Source: Streptomyces hoynatensis (lineage in GTDB: Bacteria; Actinomycetota; Actinomycetes; Streptomycetales; Streptomycetaceae). Taken from it: 64,000 nt of DNA. The translations under genes were made by a program, and so were the position numbers. The notes under the pieces are model-generated. The model ran no database searches. It was given only the letters and a program-made list of their open reading frames with translations, and was not told where the DNA came from. Below, one piece after another: positions 53,010-61,449 of this stretch. Numbering within the stretch: position 1 is the stretch's first letter; the number at the start of each line of letters is the position of its first letter. The DNA lies in the NCBI RefSeq assembly GCF_003626535.1, contig NZ_RBAL01000001.1, positions 310,001 through 374,000 on the forward strand, written 5' to 3'.

Positions 53010-54720
53010 CCCGGGCCCGTCGGCCTCGTCCGGCGGCCGCGAGCCGGGGGCGGGCGAGTCCGGTGCCGGGAAGGCCCGTCCGGCCCCCGGCGAACCCCGC
53101 GCAGCGCAGGAGCCCACCGGCGCCGCCGGGCCGGCCGAGGAGCCGCCGCACGGCCCGGCCACCCCGGCGCCGGAACGGCCCGCGGGCGCGGAGCCGGCGG
53201 ATGAGGAGACTGCCGAGACTCCCGCGGCTGCCGGTGCCGCCGGGGACGGCGAGTCGGCCGGGGCTACGCCTGAGGGCGGGCGCCGGGCCGCGGGCCGCGG
53301 GCCGGGGATCTTCCGCCGCGCCGCCAAGCCGGGCCGGGCCCCGCGCCCCGGCCGCCGCCCCGGCCAGGGCCGTTGGTCGCGGAACCTCCCCGCGGCTGAG
53401 GCGGGCGGCGCGGGCGATGCCCCCGCCGCGGAAGCCGGGTTCCCGGCCGACGGGACCGAAGCGGAGGCCACGGCGCAGGAGGCGCCACGGGACGCACGGC
53501 AGGACGCGGGCGGGCCCGCACCCCGGAACGCGGCCGAGGGCACCGGCCCGGCCGCCGTCTCCGGCGAGGAGGGCGCGCCGGGGCGCGCCCCTGGCGTTCC
53601 CTGGGGCGCGGGGGCCGCGCCCGGCCGGGGCCGCGAGGAGCCGCAGGCGCCTGGCTCCGCCGCCGAGGCGCCGGGCCGCCCCGAGCAGGCGGACGACACG
53701 ATCGCCCTGCAGATCGAGCAGTTGATCATCGGCGCCGAGCGGCAGTACACGCCGTTCCAGGCGGCCCGCGCGGCGGGCGTCTCGATGGAGCTCGCCTCCC
53801 GGTTCTGGCGGGCCATGGGCTTCCCCGACATCGGCCAGGCCAAGGTGCTGACCGAGGCGGACGTGCTGGCGCTGCGGCGGCTCGCCGGCCTGGTCGAGGC
53901 CGGGCTGCTGAGCGAGCCGATGGCCGTGCAGGTGGCGCGGTCGACCGGCCAGACCACGGCGCGGCTCGCGGACTGGCAGATCGACTCCTTCCTCGAGGGC
54001 CTCACCGAGCCGCCCGAGCCGGGCATGACCCGCACCGAGGTGGCGCTCCCGCTGGTGGAGCTGCTGCTGCCCGAACTCCAGGAGTTCCTGGTGTACGTGT
54101 GGCGGCGGCAGCTGGCCGCCGCCACCGGGCGGGTGGTCCAGGCCCAGGACGACAAGGAGATGGTCAACCGCAGGCTGGCGGTGGGCTTCGCCGACCTCGT
54201 CGGCTTCACCCGGCTCACCCGCCGCCTGGAGGAGGAGGAACTCGGCGAGTTGGTCGAGGCGTTCGAGACCACCGCGGCGGACCAGGTGGCCGCGCAGGGC
54301 GGCCGGCTGATCAAGACGCTCGGCGACGAGGTCCTCTTCGCGGTGGACGACGCGGGCACGGCCGCCGACATCGGGCTGCGCCTCGTGGAGACCCTCGGCG
54401 ACGACCCGATGATGCCCGAGCTGCGGGTGGGCATCGCGTTCGGCACGGTGACCACGCGCATGGGCGACGTGTTCGGCAACACGGTCAACCTGGCCAGCAG
54501 GCTGACCTCGATAGCGCCGAAGGACATGGTGCTCGTGGACGGGGCGATGCGCGAGGAGCTGACGGCCGCTCGCCTCGCCCCCCAGTCCGAGAAGGCGGCG
54601 GACGAGGCGCACGGGGCGAGCTACCGCTTCGCCCTCCAGCCCCTCTACCAGCGCCCCGTCCGCGGCCTCGGCATCGTCGAGCCCTGGCTGCTCACCCGCC
54701 GCGGCGAGGTCGGTTCCTGA
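52996..54720 (+). CDS. cyaA: Class III adenylate cyclase
   Basis: A 574-residue cytosolic cyclase. Residues 1-230 are low-complexity Gly/Ala/Pro/Glu. A helical regulatory domain follows (about 235-390; IALQIEQLIIGAERQYTPFQAARAAGVSMELASRFWRAMGFP), seen in actinobacterial cyclases. The C-terminal catalytic domain (about 392-545) has metal Asp in VGFADLVGFTRLTRR, LIKTLGDEVLF, and GTVTTRMGDVFGNTVNLASRL. Makes cAMP from ATP; in S. coelicolor the homologue supplies cAMP needed for germination. GTG 52996 is uncertain because of the long disordered N-terminus. Confidence 0.87.
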   Translation: MAESDPGPSASSGGREPGAGESGAGKARPAPGEPRAAQEPTGAAGPAEEPPHGPATPAPERPAGAEPADEETAETPAAAGAAGDGESAGATPEGGRRAAGRGPGIFRRAAKPGRAPRPGRRPGQGRWSRNLPAAEAGGAGDAPAAEAGFPADGTEAEATAQEAPRDARQDAGGPAPRNAAEGTGPAAVSGEEGAPGRAPGVPWGAGAAPGRGREEPQAPGSAAEAPGRPEQADDTIALQIEQLIIGAERQYTPFQAARAAGVSMELASRFWRAMGFPDIGQAKVLTEADVLALRRLAGLVEAGLLSEPMAVQVARSTGQTTARLADWQIDSFLEGLTEPPEPGMTRTEVALPLVELLLPELQEFLVYVWRRQLAAATGRVVQAQDDKEMVNRRLAVGFADLVGFTRLTRRLEEEELGELVEAFETTAADQVAAQGGRLIKTLGDEVLFAVDDAGTAADIGLRLVETLGDDPMMPELRVGIAFGTVTTRMGDVFGNTVNLASRLTSIAPKDMVLVDGAMREELTAARLAPQSEKAADEAHGASYRFALQPLYQRPVRGLGIVEPWLLTRRGEVGS

Positions 54721-54890
54721 GCGACGGCGCCGCAGCCGGCTCCTGAGCGGCGGCGCCGCGCGCGCCCGGCGCGCGCTTTGGGCCTGGGCGCCCGCGTGGG
54801 GACGCCCGGCTGCGCGCCCGGCGCTCTCCGCCCGGCCGATCCGCGCCCGCCCGGGGCGCGCGCCCGGCCCCCGGTGCCAGAATGCGCGGC

Positions 54891-55700
54891 ATGGGCGTGC
54901 GTGAACGGCGTTATGGCGAATGGGTCGTGGTCAGGGTCGACGAGGAGAGCCGGGTCGGCGAGGTGGTGCTCGACCGGCCGGGGGCGATGAACGCTTTGTC
55001 CACCGAGCTGGCCGCGCGGCTGACCGAGGCCTGCGGGGATCTGGCGGCGGACCGCGAGGCGCGGGTGGCGGTGCTGACCTCGACGCACGAGCGGGCGTTC
55101 TGCGTCGGCGCCGACCTGAAGGAGCGCAACGGGCTGAGCGACGCCGCGTTCCGGCGGCACCGCACCGTGCTGCGCGGGGCGTTCGCCGCGGTGCTCGACC
55201 TGCCGATGCCCGCGATCGCCGCGGTGGGCGGCTACGCCCTCGGCGGCGGCTACGAACTCGCCCTGTCCTGCGACCTGATCGTCGGCGACCCCTCCTCCGT
55301 GGTGGGCCTGCCCGAGGTCTCGGTCGGGGTCATTCCCGGCGGCGGGGGCACCCAGCTGCTGCCGCGGCGGGTGGGCGCGGCCCGGGCGGCCGAGCTGATC
55401 TTCACCGCCCGCCGGGTGCACGCCGCGGAGGCGCGGGAGCTGGGCCTGCTCGACCTGCTGGCCGAGGGCGGGCAGTCCGCCGGGGAGGCGGCGCTCGACC
55501 TGGCCGCGCGCATCGCCGCGCACTCCCCCGTCGGCCTGCGCGCCGCCAAGCGCGCCCTGCGCACCGGCTTCGGCCTCGACCTGCGCGCCGGTCTCGAGGT
55601 GGAGGACGCGGCCTGGCGCACGGTCGCCTTCTCCGCCGACCGCGCCGAGGGAGTGGCCGCGTTCAACGAGAAGCGCCGCCCGGAGTGGCCCGGCGAGTGA
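54891..55700 (+). CDS. Enoyl-CoA hydratase/isomerase family protein
   Basis: A 269-residue crotonase-fold enzyme. Oxyanion-hole residues in FCVGADLKER and GYALGGGYELALSCDL; LPEVSVGVIPGGGGTQLLPR follows, where hydratases carry the catalytic Glu, and AHSPVGLRAAKRAL in the C-terminal helices. Substrate chain length cannot be read. ATG 54891 is 7 nt after CAGAAT (54878-54883), so it may be leaderless; an ATG 9 nt earlier lies within that hexamer. Confidence 0.87.
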   Translation: MGVRERRYGEWVVVRVDEESRVGEVVLDRPGAMNALSTELAARLTEACGDLAADREARVAVLTSTHERAFCVGADLKERNGLSDAAFRRHRTVLRGAFAAVLDLPMPAIAAVGGYALGGGYELALSCDLIVGDPSSVVGLPEVSVGVIPGGGGTQLLPRRVGAARAAELIFTARRVHAAEARELGLLDLLAEGGQSAGEAALDLAARIAAHSPVGLRAAKRALRTGFGLDLRAGLEVEDAAWRTVAFSADRAEGVAAFNEKRRPEWPGE

Positions 55701-55918
55701 GCGGGGGCCGGCCCGCCCAGGACCCGGCCGATCGGGGCGTCTGCCGGCCCGTTCCGGCAGGCCGGCGTGCGGCCGGCCCGGGGGCGGGTCCGGGCGGCGC
55801 GCGGGGCGTCTCCCGCGCCGGTGCCGGGTGGGGTGCGCGGTCCCCGGAACGCCCCTGGGAAAGGTGCAGGGAGTAGCTGAAGGCATCAAAGCGTGGCGAA
55901 GGCCCATAGCCTGGGCGC

Positions 55919-57238
55919 ATGGGTGAGGTGACGCAGTTGCGCGCCGTGGTCGCGCTCGCGCAGCGGATGGCGGCGGAGCCCGGGCTGCCCGAGGTGGCGC
56001 GGGCCGCCGCCGACGGCGCGCGCCGGGCGCTCGGCGGGTCCTTCGCGGCGATATCCGTCTGGGAGCGGGAACGCGGCAGGCTGCGCGTGCTGGCCAACGT
56101 GGGGGAGCTGGCCGAGGGCGAGGAGGAGTTCCCCGCCGACGAGTCCTACCCGGTGGGCGACTTCCCCGAGATCGCGGAGCTGCGGCCGGTGCCCTGGGTC
56201 CGCGGCGAGGAGCCACGCGCCTGGGTGGTCAGCGCCGAGGAGGCGGGGCGGGAGCCGGAGGCCGCCGGGGGCGGCGGGCCCGGCGCGGGGGCGCGGACCG
56301 GCGCCGCGGAAGGGGCCGGGACGCGGCCGGCCCGGGGGACGCAGGGGGCCGGGGGGAGCGGGGGGCGTCAGGCGGACGCCGGTTCCCGCGGGACGAGCCG
56401 CGCGGCCGCGCTGCTGCGGCGCGGGCGCGGCAGCTGCGTGGTGGCGCCCGTCGTGCTGCACGGCAGGGCCTGGGGGGAGCTCTACGTGGCGCGGGGGCGG
56501 CGGGCCGCGCGGTTCGGCCCCGACGAGGCGGACTTCGCCTCGGTGCTCGCCTCGGTCGCCGCGGCCGGTCTGGTGCAGCACGAGCGGCTGGCCGAGGCGC
56601 GGCGGCTGGCGCTGACCGACCCGCTGACCGGACTCGCCAACCGGCGGGCGGTGGACGCGGCCCTCGACGAGGCGCTGGAGCGGCACCTGGCCACGGGGGC
56701 CGCGGTCAGCCTGGTGGTCTGCGACATCAACGGCCTCAAGCGCGTCAACGACACCCACGGGCACGCCGTGGGGGACCGGCTCCTCGAACGCTTCGGCTCG
56801 GTGCTCTCGCGCTGCGCCGCGGCCGTGCCGGGGGCGCTCGCGGCGCGTCTCGGCGGCGACGAGTTCTGCCTGCTCGCGGTCGGCGCCCCGCCCAAGGAGG
56901 TGGAGCGCGCCGCGGAGGAGCTGTGCCGCCGGGCCGGGGAGCTGCCGCTGGGCGAGGGCGTGGCCTGCGGGATGGCCGCCACCGGCGAGGCCGTCGGCCC
57001 GCTGCGGTCGGCCAGGCGCCTGTTCCGGCTGGCGGACGCGGCGCAGTACCAGGCGAAGGCGGCCCGCTCGCGGCTCCCGGTGGTGGCCGGGCGCGGCGGG
57101 GCCGGCGACGTGGTGCTCGCGCTGGCCGAGGCCCCGGCGGCGGAGGGCGGCCAGGACCGGCGGGCCTTCCGCGGCAGGGCCGGCACCCGCGGGCGGGGCG
57201 GGCCGAGCCGGGACAACGGGCGGCCAACCGCTGGATGA
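55919..57238 (+). CDS. GAF-GGDEF protein (probable diguanylate cyclase)
   Basis: A 439-residue cytosolic protein with an N-terminal GAF-like sensor (about 1-85 and 165-225, split by a 75-residue Gly/Ala-rich insertion) and a C-terminal GGDEF domain (about 230-385). The active-site loop RLGGDEFCLLAV is intact and the metal Asp in VVCDINGLKRVNDTHGH is present, so c-di-GMP synthesis is expected. It sits just before hutH as one of the Streptomyces c-di-GMP enzymes does (CdgE-like, by memory). TAGCCT ends 6 nt before ATG 55919. Confidence 0.85.
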   Translation: MGEVTQLRAVVALAQRMAAEPGLPEVARAAADGARRALGGSFAAISVWERERGRLRVLANVGELAEGEEEFPADESYPVGDFPEIAELRPVPWVRGEEPRAWVVSAEEAGREPEAAGGGGPGAGARTGAAEGAGTRPARGTQGAGGSGGRQADAGSRGTSRAAALLRRGRGSCVVAPVVLHGRAWGELYVARGRRAARFGPDEADFASVLASVAAAGLVQHERLAEARRLALTDPLTGLANRRAVDAALDEALERHLATGAAVSLVVCDINGLKRVNDTHGHAVGDRLLERFGSVLSRCAAAVPGALAARLGGDEFCLLAVGAPPKEVERAAEELCRRAGELPLGEGVACGMAATGEAVGPLRSARRLFRLADAAQYQAKAARSRLPVVAGRGGAGDVVLALAEAPAAEGGQDRRAFRGRAGTRGRGGPSRDNGRPTAG

Positions 57239-57248
57239 CGAGAGCCGA

Positions 57249-57270
57249 TTCACTCCTTAGGGTTAGTGAA
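57249..57270. promoter_or_regulatory. Inverted repeat operator at the hutH promoter
   Basis: TTCACT (57249-57254), 10 bp, AGTGAA (57265-57270). The spacer holds TAGGGT (57258-57263), a likely -10, and the right arm touches the start codon, so a protein bound here would repress hutH directly. Confidence 0.6.
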
Positions 57271-57271
57271 T

Positions 57272-58828
57272 ATGGATATGCGAAAGGTCGTGCTCGGCAC
57301 CTCGGGCACCTCTCCCGAGGACGTGGTCGCCGTCGCCCGCGGAGGGGCGCGGGTCGAGCTGTCCCCCGGCGCGCTGGCCGCGATGGACCGCTCCCGCCGG
57401 GTGGTCGAGGGACTGGCGGCCTCCCCCGAGCCGGTGTACGGCGTCTCCACCGGCTTCGGCGCGCTCGCCGTCCGCCACATCGGCCCCGAGCTGCGCACCA
57501 GGCTGCAGCGCAACCTCGTCCGCTCGCACGCCGCCGGCGTCGGCCCGCGGGTGGAGGCCGAGGTGGTGCGGGCGCTGATGTTCCTGCGGCTGAGGACCCT
57601 CGCCACGGGCCACACCGGGGTGCGCCCGCTGGTGGCCGAGACCATGGCCCGAGTGCTGAACGCGGGCATCACCCCCGTGGTGCCCGAGCACGGCTCGCTC
57701 GGCTGCTCCGGGGACCTCGCGCCGCTGGCGCACTGCGCGCTCACCCTGCTCGGCGAGGGCGAGGCACAGGACCGCGACGGCCGGGACGCCCCCGCGGCCG
57801 AGCTCCTCGCCGCGCACGGCATCGCCCCCGTCGAGCTGCGGGAGAAGGAGGGGCTCGCGCTGCTCAACGGCACCGACGGCATGCTCGGCACCCTCCTCCT
57901 CGCCTGCGCCGACCTCGGGCGGCTGATCACCTCGGCGGACGTCACCGCGGCCCTGACCCTGGAGGCGCTGCTCGGCACGGACCGGGTGCTCGCGCCCGAG
58001 CTGCACGCCCTGCGCCCGCACCCGGGACAGGCGGCGAGCGCCGCGAACATGCGGCGGGTGCTGGCCGGCTCCGGCCTCGTCGGGCACCACCAGGACGCGG
58101 CCCCGCGGGTGCAGGACGCGTACTCGGTGCGCTGCGCGCCCCAGGTCGCCGGGGCGAACCGGGACACTCTCGCGCACGCCCGCGCCGTCGCGGCGCGGGA
58201 GCTGGCCGCCGCCGTGGACAACCCGGTGGTGATCGAAGGACGCGTCGAGTCGAACGGCAACTTCCACGGCGCCCCGCTCGGCTACGTGCTCGACTTCCTC
58301 GCCATCGCCGCCGCCGACCTGGCCTCGATCGCGGAGCGGCGCACCGACCGGCTGCTCGACCGGGCGCGCTCGCACGGGCTGCCCCCCTTCCTCGCCGAGG
58401 ACGCGGGCGTGGACTCGGGGCTGATGATCGCGCAGTACACGCAGGCCGCGCTGGTCGGCGAGTTGAAGCGGCTCGCCGTGCCCGCCTCGGTCGACTCCAT
58501 TCCCACCTCGGCCATGCAGGAGGACCACGTCTCCATGGGCTGGGCGGCCGGGCGCAAACTGCGGCGTGCCCTGGACGCCCTGGCCCGCGTGATCGCCGTC
58601 GAACTCTTCGCCGCGGCCAGGGCCCTCGACCTGCGGGTGGCCTCCGGGCCGGCCGGGGCGCGGCCGGGACCTGCGGCGCGGGCGATCGTGGCCGCGGCGC
58701 GCGAGGCGGGGGTGGGCGGGGCGGGCGCGGACCGGTTCCTGGCGCCCGACCTGGCCGCGGCCGAGGTCTTCGTGCGGGGCGGCGGGCTGGTGGCGGCGGC
58801 CGAGGCGGTGACGGGTCCCCTGGACTGA
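57272..58828 (+). CDS. hutH: Histidine ammonia-lyase
   Basis: Converts histidine to urocanate and ammonia, the first step of histidine use. The 518-residue protein has VYGVSTGFGALA (active-site Tyr57), the MIO-forming triad Cys145-Ser146-Gly147 in GSLGCSGDLAPLAH, NGTDGMLG, YSVRCAPQV and NGNFHG. The MIO triad is CSG where many bacteria have ASG. ATG 57272 begins MDMRKVVLGTSG; GTG 57266 or ATG 57278 are alternatives. A possible terminator follows (GGGCCGT 58829 with ACGGCCC 58861). The promoter has a TTCACT/AGTGAA operator. Confidence 0.93.
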   Translation: MDMRKVVLGTSGTSPEDVVAVARGGARVELSPGALAAMDRSRRVVEGLAASPEPVYGVSTGFGALAVRHIGPELRTRLQRNLVRSHAAGVGPRVEAEVVRALMFLRLRTLATGHTGVRPLVAETMARVLNAGITPVVPEHGSLGCSGDLAPLAHCALTLLGEGEAQDRDGRDAPAAELLAAHGIAPVELREKEGLALLNGTDGMLGTLLLACADLGRLITSADVTAALTLEALLGTDRVLAPELHALRPHPGQAASAANMRRVLAGSGLVGHHQDAAPRVQDAYSVRCAPQVAGANRDTLAHARAVAARELAAAVDNPVVIEGRVESNGNFHGAPLGYVLDFLAIAAADLASIAERRTDRLLDRARSHGLPPFLAEDAGVDSGLMIAQYTQAALVGELKRLAVPASVDSIPTSAMQEDHVSMGWAAGRKLRRALDALARVIAVELFAAARALDLRVASGPAGARPGPAARAIVAAAREAGVGGAGADRFLAPDLAAAEVFVRGGGLVAAAEAVTGPLD

Positions 58829-58932
58829 GGGCCGTGCCCCGGCCTGCCGCGGGGCGGGGGACGGCCCGGCGGGCCGGGCGTGGCCGGGCGGCCGGGCCCA
58901 ACGGCCTTGCCGCGGGCGGTGGTTGTGCCGGG

Positions 58933-59112
58933 TTACCGTCCCTGGTCGAGGTCGAAGTGCGGCTGCTCGACCGGGATCACCGAGCCGCCGGCGTCGCCGT
59001 CCCCGTCCGGGTGCGCGGTCGGCAGCAGCCATACCAGGCAGAGCACGCCCGCGGCGACCATGGCGCAGACGAGGGGACGGCGATTGACGTGGTTGCTGCG
59101 GAGACCGTCCAT
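58933..59112 (-). CDS. Small single-pass membrane protein
   Basis: A 59-residue protein from ATG 59112 (MDGLRSNHVNRRP) with one membrane segment (LVCAMVAAGVLCLVWLLPTAH, about 14-34 in parts) and an acidic outside tail. A purine-rich site GGGAG precedes. Third-position GC and the clear topology support coding, but it is too short for more; it could be one of the conserved Streptomyces microproteins. Confidence 0.55.
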   Translation of the reverse strand: MDGLRSNHVNRRPLVCAMVAAGVLCLVWLLPTAHPDGDGDAGGSVIPVEQPHFDLDQGR

Positions 59113-59238
59113 GGGCGCTCCCAAGTGAAGCCGTGCCGTGCCGGGGGTTGCTGCGTATCGGCGGAGTGAAGTGCGATGTTACGGGCCGGTGCGGGTCGTG
59201 GGGAAGAGGTGGTGTTCCGGCGCCTTACTCTCCGGGGC

Positions 59239-59565
59239 ATGAGTGACGACATGAGCGAGGAGACGCGGCACGTCCGTGTGCGCGTCGAGATGGTGCTGGA
59301 GATCACCGAGCCCGACGAGTTGATCAGGGCGGCCTGGGCGCGGATCGAGAACGACGAGCTGATGCCCCAGGAGGAGCGCGACCAGGCCGCGCAGGCCGTC
59401 TCCCGCGACGAGGCGGAGGCCGTCGCCTACCTCATCGACCCGCTCGACCTCGTCGGCGGGGTGCCGGGGGTCGTGCTCGCCCAGGCGTCGTGGAGCAGCG
59501 AGCTCGCCGAGTACGACCCCGATGCGGCGTGGGACGAGGAAGAGGAGGACGATGACGTGGACTGA
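59239..59565 (+). CDS. Acidic hypothetical protein
   Basis: A 108-residue acidic protein (MSDDMSEETRHVRVRVEMVLEI...). It has a beta-strand-like start and helix-rich middle and ends in an almost entirely Asp/Glu stretch (WDEEEEDDDVD). TACTCT ends 7 nt before ATG 59239, so the mRNA is probably leaderless. No known domain recognised. It precedes the L,D-transpeptidase after about 220 bp. Confidence 0.68.
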   Translation: MSDDMSEETRHVRVRVEMVLEITEPDELIRAAWARIENDELMPQEERDQAAQAVSRDEAEAVAYLIDPLDLVGGVPGVVLAQASWSSELAEYDPDAAWDEEEEDDDVD

Positions 59566-59783
59566 CAGCGGCGCCTCGCCCGGGGTCCCCACGACCGCAG
59601 GCGGCCGGCGCCGCGAGGCGGGCGAGGGAAACGGCCGTTCCTCCGGCGGCGAGCCCGGCGGAGGAACACACGAACGAGTGGTACGTGGTACGGATTCAGC
59701 TGAAGTGGAACCGACTGCGGCTGTATGACGTTTTCCTCCGTGTGCCTTTGGGGAGGCGCGGCAGTGGACGGAGTAGCGAACTG

Positions 59784-61052
59784 ATGAGGAACGGCATGCG
59801 GCGCAGAGGACTGACGGTGGCGGCGGCGCTGCTCACCGGTGTCTTGGCGTTGACGGGGTGCGGTGGCGGCGGGGGCGACGACGACAAGCCCGGCGACCAG
59901 GACGGCTCCGGCAGCAGCGAGCAGCAGGAGGCGGACCAGGCCGCGGAGGACGCCGACACCTCGGACGCTGTGATCACGATCACACCGGACGACGGGGCGG
60001 ACAACGTCGGCATAAACCAGGACGTCCAGGTCTCGGTCGAGGGCGGCACGATCGACGAGGTGACCATGACGGCCACCGAGACCGGGGCCGAGGTCACCGG
60101 CACCCTGTCCGAGGACAAGACAAGCTGGCAGCCGGACGCCCAGCTGGAGCGCGCCACCCAGTACACCCTGGCCGTGCAGGCGAGCGACAGCGAGCAGCGC
60201 GAGGCCCACCAGGAGGCCACCTTCACCACGGTCTCCCCCGAGAACAGCTTCATCGGCTACTTCACGCCGGAGGACGGCTCCACGGTCGGCGTCGGGATGC
60301 CCGTCTCGCTCAACTTCGACAAGCCGATCACCGAGAAGGCGGCGGTCGAGGGCGGCGTGCACATCACCGCGAGCAGCGGCCAGGAGGTCGTCGGCCACTG
60401 GTTCGGCGACTCCCGCCTCGACTTCCGTCCCGAGGACTACTGGCAGGCCAACACCACGGTCACCGTCGAGCTCGACTGGGACGGCGTGGAGGGCGCCGAG
60501 GGCGTCACCGGCGTCCAGGACCGCACCTTCAGCTTCACCGTCGGCCGCTCCCAGGTGAGCACGGTCGACGCGGCGGCGCACCAGATGCAGGTCGTCCGCG
60601 ACGGCGAGGTGCTGCGCACCGTGCCGATATCCTCCGGCAGCGACGAGAACCCGACGTACAACGGGCAGATGGTGATCTCCGAGAAGCTGCTGGAGACCCG
60701 GATGGACGGGGCGACCGTCGGCTTCACCGACGACGACGGCGAGGGCGAGTACGACATCCCCGACGTCCCGCACGCGATGCGCCTGTCCACCTCGGGCACC
60801 TTCGTCCACGGCAACTACTGGGCCGCGGACAGCGTGTTCGGCAGCGTCAACACCAGCCACGGCTGCATAGGGCTGAACGACACACAGGGGGCGGACGACG
60901 ACAGCACCGACGCCGCCTGGTTCTACGAGGAGTCCATGATCGGCGACGTGGTGATCGTCGTGAACTCCCCGGACGAGCAGATGCAGCCCGACAACGGCCT
61001 CAACGGCTGGAACATGAACTGGACGGACTGGAAGGCCGGCAGCGCCCTGTGA
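59784..61052 (+). CDS. Lipoprotein L,D-transpeptidase (Ig-like + YkuD)
   Basis: A 422-residue lipoprotein. Signal peptide with lipobox LALTGC (about 20-25); an acidic linker; two Ig-like domains (about 60-245; ITPDDGADNVGINQDVQVSVE, PEDGSTVGVGMPVSLNFD in parts); and the YkuD catalytic domain (about 255-400) with STSGTFVHGNYW and catalytic NTSHGCIGLN. Forms 3-3 crosslinks in peptidoglycan outside the membrane. ATG 59784 is preferred over an in-frame start at 59685, which would put 33 residues before the signal peptide. A strong terminator follows. Confidence 0.9.
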   Translation: MRNGMRRRGLTVAAALLTGVLALTGCGGGGGDDDKPGDQDGSGSSEQQEADQAAEDADTSDAVITITPDDGADNVGINQDVQVSVEGGTIDEVTMTATETGAEVTGTLSEDKTSWQPDAQLERATQYTLAVQASDSEQREAHQEATFTTVSPENSFIGYFTPEDGSTVGVGMPVSLNFDKPITEKAAVEGGVHITASSGQEVVGHWFGDSRLDFRPEDYWQANTTVTVELDWDGVEGAEGVTGVQDRTFSFTVGRSQVSTVDAAAHQMQVVRDGEVLRTVPISSGSDENPTYNGQMVISEKLLETRMDGATVGFTDDDGEGEYDIPDVPHAMRLSTSGTFVHGNYWAADSVFGSVNTSHGCIGLNDTQGADDDSTDAAWFYEESMIGDVVIVVNSPDEQMQPDNGLNGWNMNWTDWKAGSAL

Positions 61053-61058
61053 CCGGCG

Positions 61059-61088
61059 GCGCCGCGCGGCCGCCCGGCCGCGCGGCGC
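61059..61088 (+). terminator. Terminator after the L,D-transpeptidase gene
   Basis: A perfect 14-bp inverted repeat with a 2-nt loop: left arm GCGCCGCGCGGCCG (61059-61072), right arm CGGCCGCGCGGCGC (61075-61088), 6 bp after the stop codon. Confidence 0.8.
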
Positions 61089-61275
61089 GGTTCCGCCACA
61101 CCCCACCGGCCGACCCGGACTCGGGCCCGGGCCGCGGGAGCGGCAGCCCGCCCGGGCGCGCCGCCCCCCCTCGTCCCGGTCGTCTCCGTCGTCCCCGTCG
61201 TCCTCAGGGTGGACGCGGAATGATCCTCATCCGGGTCGACGACCACCCCCCGCTCCGGCGCCTACGGTGCCTGTC

Positions 61276-61449
61276 GTGACGAAGACAGCGCACTCCTACG
61301 GCGCGCGGACCGAATTCCGCGCCGGCCGTGACCTCTTGGCGGCCCTCGGCCGTGACCTCTTCCGGGATGTCCTCGCCTTCCGGCCGCTGCCCCCGCTGGC
61401 CCTCGGGCCGTAGCGGCTCCCCGGACTTCCCGCCCGGGCGCGGGCCGCG
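61276..61449 (+). pseudogene. 5' part of the histidine kinase gene interrupted by an in-frame TAG
   Basis: TACGGT (61263-61268) ends 7 nt before GTG 61276, the leaderless pattern used across this window. Translation gives 45 residues that read like the usual N-terminus of this kinase class (LLAALGRDLFRDVLAFRPLPPLALG), then TAG at 61411-61413, then 12 more in-frame codons in the same style (RLPGLPARARAAV) joining directly to the kinase reading frame at 61450. A single base change (for example TGG to TAG) would break an otherwise intact gene. Confidence 0.7.

Noticed and set aside
59685..59783. Upstream extension of the L,D-transpeptidase
   Set aside because: It would place 33 basic residues ahead of a normal lipoprotein signal peptide.
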